DNA from: Spirochaetaceae bacterium
GTDB lineage: Bacteria > Spirochaetota > Spirochaetia > Treponematales > Breznakiellaceae
Direction of reading: 5' to 3'
Length of the DNA stretch: 13,594 nt
Assembly: GCA_031283025.1 (NCBI GenBank)
Contig: JAITCP010000102.1
Location: 1-13,594 of the forward strand
Below are positions 5,970 through 12,238 of the stretch, piece after piece; positions within the stretch are counted from its first letter, which is position 1, and every line of letters starts with the position of its first letter. Under the pieces are notes generated by a model that was not told where the DNA came from, ran no database searches, and saw nothing but the letters and a program-made list of their open reading frames with translations. The translations under genes and the position numbers were made by a program.

Positions 5970-7661
5970 CTAAAGGAGGATCTTTGCGATTTCTTCCCTG
6001 GCTTGATCCCTAACCCTATAAGGCATGGAGTCCTGCTCCATATCCTGCAGGAGTTTTATGCCGGTTTCGCTTAAGGGGGGGCCGGAAAAACGGCAAAGAG
6101 AGCCGGTGGCGGAAACGATGGCGCTCAAGACCCGTTCTTCCCGTCGGACGGCGTTGATAGTCCGGGCAAAGGCTTTTAGGGCGATGCCTTCCGGGTCTGT
6201 GCCGATTCTACCGATGGATTCCGCCGCGGCGATCCGTACCAGCGGATCGTCGTCTTTAAGGAACAATTCCGCCAAAAAGGGAATTGCTTCACGGGAAGCA
6301 AAATAGCCCAAAAGCCGGGCTGCTTCCGCTCTAAGCCGGAAATTAACCCGCAGACGGTTCGTTGAAGTACGGGGGGTTATAGAGGAAAAAGCAATTTCAC
6401 GAAGATACATGGTATAAAACGGCTCGTTCTCGCCAATCTGCCCATCCCGTATCATCACGCCAAGTTTGGTCAATTCCTCATTTACCATATACTCAACAAG
6501 CGAGTAAAAGGTTTCCATACCCGGTAAAATACCGCCCAAGCCGTATTTTTCTGCCGGGACAGCGGCGGAAGAGGATTGCGGCAAAGTCCGGTTTTCTACC
6601 TTGTAGGCATAGAGTATCCAGTCCTGCCCGCCGGATAAAAGAGTTCCGTTATCCCCCAAAGCGGGGATTGCAGAAGTCCCTTTCAGGGTAATCGTCCACA
6701 GGCGTTTACCTTCAATACTAAAGCCCGTAGCGCCCCGGTGGCTGAACACGTAGATACCCCGTTCATCCCAGATCATGGAATAATCGTCTATCGTTTTTAC
6801 CTCGTTATTTTTGATATGGCTGGATTCGCTCCATTTTACCTTTTTTTCCGAAAGGCTTATCTGGGTTACCGATCCGTTGGACAGAAGCATCGCAACCGAA
6901 TCGCCCCGGCTGACCCCGCCTATTGGAGAACCCCGTATGGATATAAACGGCTGGTCCGGAGAAGAAGAATCTGAATAAAACAGTCTAACGCCTCCTCTTT
7001 TAAGGAGGGCCAGCGTACCCCCGTCTATGGGGATGATCGCCTGCGGGGTTTCCCCTATGGGCCGGCTTTGGGCCGCGCCAAAGGGGCCAAGTTCCAGCAG
7101 TTCCCCGTTCTTAAGGGCCGCTACAATCCCGCCCCCGCCGCCTAAAAATGGGCCGGATACGACATCGCCGGCCAATTCCCTTGTCCACAGAAGGTAGCCG
7201 GAAGCGGTATAACAGTATATCTTTTCTTCCGTGGTAACAAAGATTCTTCCGTCCCAGCCGTTTACCACCGGCGCGGTGATGGGGCCGGTTTTTAGCCGCC
7301 ATAGTTCCCGCCCCCCGTTGTTCACGGCGATAAGAAACCCGTCGGTACGGCAGATAAAACTGGTTCCGTCCCGGTTCCGGCTTACATAGGGGATGAGTTT
7401 TGATTTGGCATAGTAATCCCAAAGGGGCTTTCCGTCCAGGCTGTAGGCTTTGAGGTGCCCGCCGTCCATTACCGCCACCACGGTACCCGCCTGCACGGAG
7501 GGAACCCCCAGCAGTTTTCCGCCGGGCGCCTGCCGCCAAATGGGAGCGGCTGCCCCCCCGCTTTCCCTGGGGAAAACCCCCGACGCCGTTTCAGCGCCAA
7601 TACGGAAAGCGCCCGCCGACAGAACCAGACACATGACCATAATAATTAGACGCTTGTACAT
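5970..7661 (-). CDS. Exported PQQ-like beta-propeller protein with C-terminal HEAT repeats
   Basis: The 563-residue protein starts with a signal peptide (about residues 1-23, ending FRIGA), so it is probably periplasmic. The Cys at 11 lies too early and in a poor context for a lipobox. Residues 40-355 hold repeated propeller blades of the PQQ-like type, each with a Gly/Asp turn followed by an aromatic strand: AYSLDGKPLWDY, AVNNGGRELWRL, CYTASGYLLWTREL and FSIEGKRLWTITL. No quinoprotein active-site residues can be assigned, so a binding or scaffolding role is likelier than catalysis. Residues 442-520 form HEAT-like helical pairs (LRAEAARLLGYFASREAIPF and DDDPLVRIAAAESIGRIG). There is no clear ribosome-binding site; TATACT lies 9 nt before the ATG. 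It faces a divergent hydrolase gene across 28 bp and precedes P83/100. I do not know its function. Confidence 0.82.
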   Translation of the reverse strand: MYKRLIIMVMCLVLSAGAFRIGAETASGVFPRESGGAAAPIWRQAPGGKLLGVPSVQAGTVVAVMDGGHLKAYSLDGKPLWDYYAKSKLIPYVSRNRDGTSFICRTDGFLIAVNNGGRELWRLKTGPITAPVVNGWDGRIFVTTEEKIYCYTASGYLLWTRELAGDVVSGPFLGGGGGIVAALKNGELLELGPFGAAQSRPIGETPQAIIPIDGGTLALLKRGGVRLFYSDSSSPDQPFISIRGSPIGGVSRGDSVAMLLSNGSVTQISLSEKKVKWSESSHIKNNEVKTIDDYSMIWDERGIYVFSHRGATGFSIEGKRLWTITLKGTSAIPALGDNGTLLSGGQDWILYAYKVENRTLPQSSSAAVPAEKYGLGGILPGMETFYSLVEYMVNEELTKLGVMIRDGQIGENEPFYTMYLREIAFSSITPRTSTNRLRVNFRLRAEAARLLGYFASREAIPFLAELFLKDDDPLVRIAAAESIGRIGTDPEGIALKAFARTINAVRREERVLSAIVSATGSLCRFSGPPLSETGIKLLQDMEQDSMPYRVRDQAREEIAKILL

Positions 7662-7689
7662 CTATCATAGAGTATAGCATAATGGAAGT
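7662..7689. promoter_or_regulatory. Short divergent promoter region between the PQQ/HEAT and hydrolase genes
   Basis: The 28-bp gap holds TATACT on the minus strand (7676-7671), ending 9 nt before the minus ATG, and CATAAT on the plus strand (7678-7683), ending 6 nt before the plus ATG. Both positions predict messages with almost no leader. The -35 regions would lie inside the coding sequences; candidates are weak (TTGTAC at 7654-7659 for the plus strand). Confidence 0.4.
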
Positions 7690-8670
7690 ATGATTGAAAC
7701 AACCGGCTGGATTGACTGTGATGACGGGGCAAAGCTCTTTGTCAGGCGCTGGAAGGGAGAAACCGGAAGGCCCGCAGCGTTGGTTCATCTGGTTCATGGC
7801 ATGGCGGAACATTCACTTCGTTACCGCCGTCTGGCGGAAAAAATCTGTTCCCACGGCTTTGAAATGTGGGCTGCGGATATGCGGGGACACGGAAAAACGG
7901 CGGATTTATCGGTAAATGACAGGGGCAAGGGCGGTCTCTTAGGCCATACGGCGGATAAAAACGGCTTTTTCCGCGTGGTCGAGGATATCCGTATCATTAT
8001 GAAACATATCGCCGCACAAGCAAAAGCGGAATACGGGGAAATTCCCATCTTTATAATGGGCCATTCCTGGGGTTCTTTCCTTGTTCAGGGCTATGTTGAA
8101 GATCCCGTGCCGGAGATTCCCCTTAAGGGCTACATACTTTCCGGCACCCGCGGGCCGGGCGGCTTGGATATTACCCTGGGAGCGCCGGTTCTTTCACTGC
8201 TCGCCACGCTCAAGGGATCACGGCGCTTTTCAAAAATCTCCGCCGCCCTTTCTACGGGGTCCTACAACAAAGCCTTTAAGCCAAACCGGACTCCCTTTGA
8301 CTGGATTTCCCGTGATAAAAATGAAGTAGACGCGTATGCCGCCGATCCCCTCTGCGGTATGCCTTGTTCTTCCGGCTTTTACCGGGACATGATTGGCGGA
8401 ATTATTGCGATTCACCGGAAAGAAGCCATTGAAAAGATCGACAGGAACCTGCCCGTTTACATATTCTGCGGCAGCGCCGATCCGGTGGGGGAAATGGGGC
8501 ACAGTCCTACCATGCTGGTAGAAGCATACCGCGCACATGGTATAAACGCCCTGGAATTTGTGATGTACCCGGAAGCCCGGCATGAAACCATTAATGAAAC
8601 CAACCGGGACGAGGTAACTGAAGATATTCTTAACTGGCTTACACGGCGGCTGAACGACATCGGGAAATAA
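7690..8670 (+). CDS. Alpha/beta hydrolase, monoacylglycerol lipase/lysophospholipase-like
   Basis: The 326-residue protein has the serine hydrolase layout of the Hydrolase_4 (S33) group. Visible features are the oxyanion-hole segment VHGMAEHSLRY at 35-45, DMRGHGKT at 63-70, the nucleophile elbow GHSWG at 124-128 (Ser126), the acid in GSADPVG (Asp264) and the base in ARHE (His298). Length and motif spacing match bacterial monoglyceride lipases. There is no signal peptide, so it is probably cytoplasmic, acting on lysolipid or monoacylglycerol esters; the substrate is inferred from the family only. GGAAG directly abuts the ATG, too close for normal Shine-Dalgarno use, so a leaderless start is likely. 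Its TAA is followed at once by the ATG of the pcnB-like gene, so the two are almost certainly one transcript. Confidence 0.9.
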   Translation: MIETTGWIDCDDGAKLFVRRWKGETGRPAALVHLVHGMAEHSLRYRRLAEKICSHGFEMWAADMRGHGKTADLSVNDRGKGGLLGHTADKNGFFRVVEDIRIIMKHIAAQAKAEYGEIPIFIMGHSWGSFLVQGYVEDPVPEIPLKGYILSGTRGPGGLDITLGAPVLSLLATLKGSRRFSKISAALSTGSYNKAFKPNRTPFDWISRDKNEVDAYAADPLCGMPCSSGFYRDMIGGIIAIHRKEAIEKIDRNLPVYIFCGSADPVGEMGHSPTMLVEAYRAHGINALEFVMYPEARHETINETNRDEVTEDILNWLTRRLNDIGK

Positions 8671-9834
8671 ATGCTGATCCGCTACGGGAAAGAACAAAAC
8701 GGAAAACTCAAAAAGAAAGCCGTTGTTTACACTCAGGACGAGCACAAAATTAACGCCGCCGATGTAGACAACGACGCTGTGTTTATTACCGGGCGGCTGC
8801 GGGCCAACGGCTATGAAAGCTACATTGTGGGCGGCGCTGTGCGGGATTTGATCCTGGGGAAAAAGCCAAAGGACTTTGACATTGTTACCAACGCCGCCCC
8901 GGCGCGAATCAAACGAATATTCCGCAATTCACGTATCATAGGCAGGCGCTTCCGGCTGGTTCATGTTTTTTTTGGATCCAGGATTTTTGAAGTTTCTACG
9001 TTCCGTTCCCAAAAAGACAGCCATGCCGGCAATACTTACGGAACAATAGAAGAAGACGTACTGCGCCGGGATTTTACGTTTAACGCCCTTTTTTATGATC
9101 CCGGCAGGCAGATCGTGGTAGATTATGTAAACGGGATGATAGACATCAGAAAGCGGCTGTTGCAGCCCATAATGCCTGTAGAGCTTATCTTTAAGGATGA
9201 TCCGGTAAGGATGATCCGGGCAGTCAAATACGCCGCCGCCGGAGGGTTTTCCGTTCCCCGGAACCTTGAACGGCGCATCCGGAAAGAAGCGCCCCTTTTG
9301 GGCGGGATTTCCCCTTCCCGGCTTACGGAGGAAATGTCCAAAATCATCCGTTCCCCCGCAGCCGCCCTGATTGTGGAAAATTTGGAAAAAACGGGGCTTT
9401 ACGGCTTTTTACAAAAGGAAGCCGCCGACTTAATGAGGAACAACAGCGCCTTCCGCTCCGCATACCTGAAAAGCCTTGCCGGAGAGTCCGCTCCGGCTGC
9501 CAAACAAAGCGGCGTTCCATCCGGCAGGCAAAGCGGCAAACCGAATAGCAATACAAACGTTACGCCGAACGTCCACCCGCTTATCGCCCTGATACGGGAT
9601 TACCTGGAATTAATTACCCCCTGGCAGGAATTACAAAAGGGAACCTGGGAAGAATGTCGGGATTTTTTTATCAGCGCCCGGCGCTTTATCCTGCCCATGA
9701 ATCCCCCCAGAGTAGAACTGGAAAAGGCAGTACGGCTTGTTTTTGCCGAACACGGCATTGTAGTAAAGAAAACCCGCCCTGTTGAACGACGGCACGAACG
9801 AAAGAACCCCGCATGGGGGAAACCGGCAAAATAA
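8671..9834 (+). CDS. pcnB: Poly(A) polymerase / tRNA nucleotidyltransferase family protein
   Basis: The class II nucleotidyltransferase fold is clear in this 387-residue protein: YIVGGAVRD at 51-59, the metal-binding Asp pair in DFD (68-70), FEVSTFR at 106-112, and RRDFTFNAL at 132-140. The segment IIGRRFRLVHV at 89-99 matches the signature that separates bacterial poly(A) polymerase I from CCA-adding enzymes, so I prefer pcnB, although CCA addition cannot be excluded. Poly(A) polymerase adds 3' A tails to RNA and promotes decay. Residues 271-299 are a Ser/Gly/Asn-rich low-complexity insert with the unit CAAAGCGGC twice in the DNA. The basic C-terminal tail (KKTRPVERRHERK) could bind RNA. The ATG abuts the hydrolase stop, with GGGA 5 nt before it. 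A hairpin repeat starts 2 nt after the TAA. Confidence 0.88.
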   Translation: MLIRYGKEQNGKLKKKAVVYTQDEHKINAADVDNDAVFITGRLRANGYESYIVGGAVRDLILGKKPKDFDIVTNAAPARIKRIFRNSRIIGRRFRLVHVFFGSRIFEVSTFRSQKDSHAGNTYGTIEEDVLRRDFTFNALFYDPGRQIVVDYVNGMIDIRKRLLQPIMPVELIFKDDPVRMIRAVKYAAAGGFSVPRNLERRIRKEAPLLGGISPSRLTEEMSKIIRSPAAALIVENLEKTGLYGFLQKEAADLMRNNSAFRSAYLKSLAGESAPAAKQSGVPSGRQSGKPNSNTNVTPNVHPLIALIRDYLELITPWQELQKGTWEECRDFFISARRFILPMNPPRVELEKAVRLVFAEHGIVVKKTRPVERRHERKNPAWGKPAK

Positions 9835-9835
9835 T

Positions 9836-9871
9836 GGGAACCTCTAAAAACCGGTTGTTTTCAGAGGTTCC
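9836..9871. repeat. Dispersed palindromic repeat after pcnB (copy 3, type A)
   Basis: Arms GGAACCTCTAAAAAC (9837-9851) and GTTTTCAGAGGTTCC (9857-9871) pair over 15 bp with one mismatch around CGGTT. It shares its left half with 5884-5911. It directly follows the pcnB stop and may act as a terminator or mRNA 3' end stabiliser for the hydrolase-pcnB transcript. Confidence 0.88.
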
Positions 9872-9873
9872 TT

Positions 9874-9908
9874 TGCAGTTTCTCGCCCTTTGGGCTGCGA
9901 AACGTGCA
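9874..9908. repeat. Middle hairpin of the composite repeat
   Basis: TGCA (9874-9877), GTTTC (9878-9882) and GCCC (9885-9888) pair with GGGC (9892-9895), GAAAC (9899-9903) and TGCA (9905-9908), with a TTT loop and small internal bulges. A T run (9909-9913) follows, so on the plus strand it resembles a rho-independent terminator ahead of the chaperone operon. Confidence 0.6.
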
Positions 9909-9914
9909 TTTTTA

Positions 9915-9953
9915 AGCGGTAAATCTCTAAAAACTGAAGTTTTAGAGATTCCC
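9915..9953. repeat. Dispersed palindromic repeat before the chaperone operon (copy 4, type B)
   Basis: This 39-bp stretch is identical to 773-812 apart from one missing T in the right arm. The arms AATCTCTAAAAACT and AGTTTTAGAGATT flank GA. It lies 18 bp before the ribosome-binding site of the grpE-like gene, so a hairpin here could fall in the operon's leader. Confidence 0.88.
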
Positions 9954-9971
9954 TAGTTTGAAATTGATCAC

Positions 9972-9978
9972 AGGAGGT
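9972..9978 (+). promoter_or_regulatory. Strong ribosome-binding site that decides the grpE-like start
   Basis: AGGAGGT lies 8 nt before the ATG at 9987. An earlier ATG at 9983 is only 4 nt away and opens an 8-codon frame that stops at 10009, so 9987 is the real start. No CIRCE element (TTAGCACTC inverted repeat) is seen upstream, so HrcA control is not indicated. Confidence 0.75.
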
Positions 9979-9986
9979 AACCATGA

Positions 9987-10538
9987 ATGGCGTTTTTAGA
10001 TTTTTTTAGGAAAGAGCTAAAATATTATGCCGACACAGCCTTTCAAAGCGCTGTTTTCAATATCAACGACGGTCTTGCGGAAATAAGCGGGCGGTTGGGC
10101 AAAATTGAAACAAAACAAAAAGAAACAAGCATCCAACTTGAAGAGCTTGATGATCTTTTGCAAAGAGACGACAAAAAGTGCGCCCTAATTGACTCGCTGA
10201 TCGCGCTTGTGGACACTATCGGGGATTTTTATTTTTTTGCCGGCGCAGACGCAAATTCGCCGCTTTTTGAACAAGCGCAGATGATGTGGAACGCGGCAAA
10301 AAATGCCGCAAGGTCCGCAGGGCTTGAAGTAATTAACGCGGCCAATGAGCCGGTTAATTTTTATCTGCATACCGTAGAAAGTACCGAACAAAACTTTGAT
10401 ATTCCAAACGGTTATATTATTAAAACACTAAAATGCGGCATCATTTACCAAAACGAAATTATACGGCGGGCAGTTGTCATGGTGAACAAGATCGACGCGC
10501 CGAATAACAATATTTTTATTTTTAAGGATGGTATTTAA
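9987..10538 (+). CDS. GrpE-like nucleotide exchange factor of an accessory Hsp70 system
   Basis: The 183-residue protein has the GrpE layout. A helical, coiled-coil-prone segment (about 25-64, including LGKIETKQKETSIQLEELDD) is followed by a helical bundle region (65-110). The C-terminal part is beta-wing-like (112-167): GLEVINAANEPVNFYLHTVE, then DIPNGYIIKTLKCG and IIRRAVVMVNK. These align in order with the GrpE pattern of Gly-x-x-x-Ile, His-x-Ala/Thr-Val, a short x-Pro-x-Gly turn, a Gly-Tyr-like turn and (L/I)RxAxVxV. GrpE dimers speed ADP release from Hsp70, and the partner here is the Hsp70 that starts on the last base of this gene's stop codon (TAATG). Similarity to housekeeping GrpE is low, so the call rests on C-terminal pattern and context together. 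Confidence 0.75.
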   Translation: MAFLDFFRKELKYYADTAFQSAVFNINDGLAEISGRLGKIETKQKETSIQLEELDDLLQRDDKKCALIDSLIALVDTIGDFYFFAGADANSPLFEQAQMMWNAAKNAARSAGLEVINAANEPVNFYLHTVESTEQNFDIPNGYIIKTLKCGIIYQNEIIRRAVVMVNKIDAPNNNIFIFKDGI

Positions 10539-12238
10539 TGAAAGCAGGAATAGACTTTGGCACCTCAACATCTGAAATAGCTTATGTTGATGACAATGGC
10601 AAAATTGTAATTGTTCCGAATCATCTGGGAGAAACTATAACTCCGTCGGTCGTATACATAGACGAGGGCGGCGCTCCGGTTATCGGACTAGAAGCCAAAG
10701 AAAAAGCGCTTATTGAGCCGGAAAACACATTCCTTGAGGTAAAGCGGCTTTTTGGTCAAAACACGGAATTGCAGGCACGGAACAAATCTTATTCACCGGT
10801 AGAGACGGCGGCGATGATTATCCGCTATTTGACAGACTGTGCGCGCAAACACTCAGGGCAGACGATTGATTCCGTTGTAATTACTGTTCCCGCCTATTTT
10901 ACCGATTCACAGCGCAAGGACGTTTTAGCCGCGGGAAAGGCCGCCGGGCTTGAGGTGGAACGTATTATTAACGAGCCGACTGCGGCCAGCCTGGACTACG
11001 GAATTGAACATATGCGCGACTGCGACTATATATTGGTGTACGATCTGGGCGGAGGAACTCTTGATGTTACCGTGCTTGAACTTTTTGAAGGCGTGGTGGA
11101 GGTAAAATCCAGCTGCGGAAACAACACGCTGGGCGGAAAGGATTTTGACCAGGAGATCATGAATCATATAACCGGAATAATTAAAAAACGCGATAAAGCT
11201 GATGTAACAAGTGACGCACGCGCCATGATGCGGATAAAAATTGCCGCCGAGCAGGGTAAAATTGCGTTGAGCAGCAAAACAGAAAACACAATAGAATTGC
11301 CGTTTTTATACAGCAAAGACGGTAACCCCGTTGGGTATTCTGAAAAAATTACCCGATCCGCCTTTGAATCCATGATTCGAGAAAAGATTTATTCTACCGA
11401 ACAGCAAATCAAGACGGCGTTATTCGACGCGGAATTAACCGCCCAAGACATTGATTTAACGCTGCTGGTCGGCGGCAGCACGCGCATTCCGCTTGTATCA
11501 CAATTCTTAAGTGAAATTTTTGGCATAACTCCGGAGGCGGCGGTTGACCCGGATTTGGCTGTCGTCCGCGGCGCGGCAATACAGGCTGGCGTATTAAGCG
11601 GTGTTCTAAAAGAAAACGCGATTGTTTTAACCGACATTTGCCCATACAGCCTGAGCACGGAAGCTTTGATGGATCTGGGATTTGGCAATAAGGAAACGTT
11701 TTGCGACATTATTATTAAACGCAACACGACTCTTCCCACAGCCGCCTCTAAAATGTATTCGACCTCCCGCGATTATCAAACGAAAGTGCACGTTACCGCA
11801 TACCAGGGCGAAAGCATCGATCCGGACGAAAACTACCTGCTGAACAGTTTTGAGCTTAGCGGCATACCCAAAGCAAAAGCAAACAAGGAAAAAATAAATA
11901 TCCGCTTCGAATACGATTTGAACGGCATTTTAACGGTTCAGGCGGAAATAATCTCGACAGGTAAATCGGCGTCGGTAACGGTCAACACGGCGCAGATGGG
12001 CAAAAACCTTGACCTTTCAAAATGGAAAGAAAACCCCGCCGCCCGGCAGTACCGGCAAATAATCAATAAGGCGGAAAGGCTGATAAAGGTTCATGGCGAG
12101 GATAAATCGGAGAATGTTGAAGCCGCCGCCAATGAATTAAAAAAAGCGCTTGTTATGAATTGGGACGTGCCGATTATCGAGAAATTTAAATTCCATCTGG
12201 ATGACGCGATTGACGATTTAGAAGAAGAAAACAAGTAA
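10538..12238 (+). CDS. Accessory Hsp70 (DnaK-like) chaperone with shortened lid
   Basis: The 566-residue protein is a full ATPase plus substrate-binding Hsp70. Nucleotide-binding motifs are GIDFGTSTSEIAY (4-16), INEPTAASLDYG (144-155), YDLGGGTLDVTVL (168-180) and LLVGGSTRIPLV (309-320). The interdomain linker is about 361-367 (AIVLTDI, against the usual DVLLLDV). The beta-sandwich substrate domain covers about 368-485 (RNTTLPT, DLNGILTVQAE). After it only about 70-80 residues remain (to 566), where housekeeping DnaK of about 610-640 residues has a longer helical lid and a disordered tail; the usual acidic C-terminal tail is absent apart from EEENK. It overlaps the grpE-like gene by one base and the J-protein gene by one base, implying coupled translation and a fixed stoichiometry. 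It is probably a cytoplasmic, specialised paralogue; the main dnaK should be elsewhere in the genome. Confidence 0.95.
   Translation: MKAGIDFGTSTSEIAYVDDNGKIVIVPNHLGETITPSVVYIDEGGAPVIGLEAKEKALIEPENTFLEVKRLFGQNTELQARNKSYSPVETAAMIIRYLTDCARKHSGQTIDSVVITVPAYFTDSQRKDVLAAGKAAGLEVERIINEPTAASLDYGIEHMRDCDYILVYDLGGGTLDVTVLELFEGVVEVKSSCGNNTLGGKDFDQEIMNHITGIIKKRDKADVTSDARAMMRIKIAAEQGKIALSSKTENTIELPFLYSKDGNPVGYSEKITRSAFESMIREKIYSTEQQIKTALFDAELTAQDIDLTLLVGGSTRIPLVSQFLSEIFGITPEAAVDPDLAVVRGAAIQAGVLSGVLKENAIVLTDICPYSLSTEALMDLGFGNKETFCDIIIKRNTTLPTAASKMYSTSRDYQTKVHVTAYQGESIDPDENYLLNSFELSGIPKAKANKEKINIRFEYDLNGILTVQAEIISTGKSASVTVNTAQMGKNLDLSKWKENPAARQYRQIINKAERLIKVHGEDKSENVEAAANELKKALVMNWDVPIIEKFKFHLDDAIDDLEEENK

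Noticed and set aside
5966..5976. GCGCCTAAAGG, an 11-bp match to the left arm of the palindrome at 1836-1859
   Set aside because: There is no partner arm, and the bases are explained by the stop codon and final codons of the PQQ/HEAT gene; probably chance.
8230..8745. Minus-strand open frame of 171 codons opposite the hydrolase/pcnB junction
   Set aside because: It spans two convincing plus-strand genes, has no ribosome-binding site that I can see, and has no family resemblance.
9836..9953. CRISPR array made of the CTCTAAAAAC repeats
   Set aside because: There are only two copies here, of different types, separated by a structured hairpin and not a unique spacer, and single copies occur elsewhere. 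No cas genes are present.
9954..9986. HrcA/CIRCE heat-shock operator before the chaperone operon
   Set aside because: No TTAGCACTC/GAGTGCTAA inverted repeat is found, and no convincing promoter hexamers can be assigned in the short space after the repeat.
9983..10009. Eight-codon frame (MNGVFRFF) starting 4 nt after the strong ribosome-binding site
   Set aside because: Spacing is too short and the frame is trivial. The ATG at 9987 has better spacing and opens the GrpE-like protein. A leader peptide is possible but not supported.
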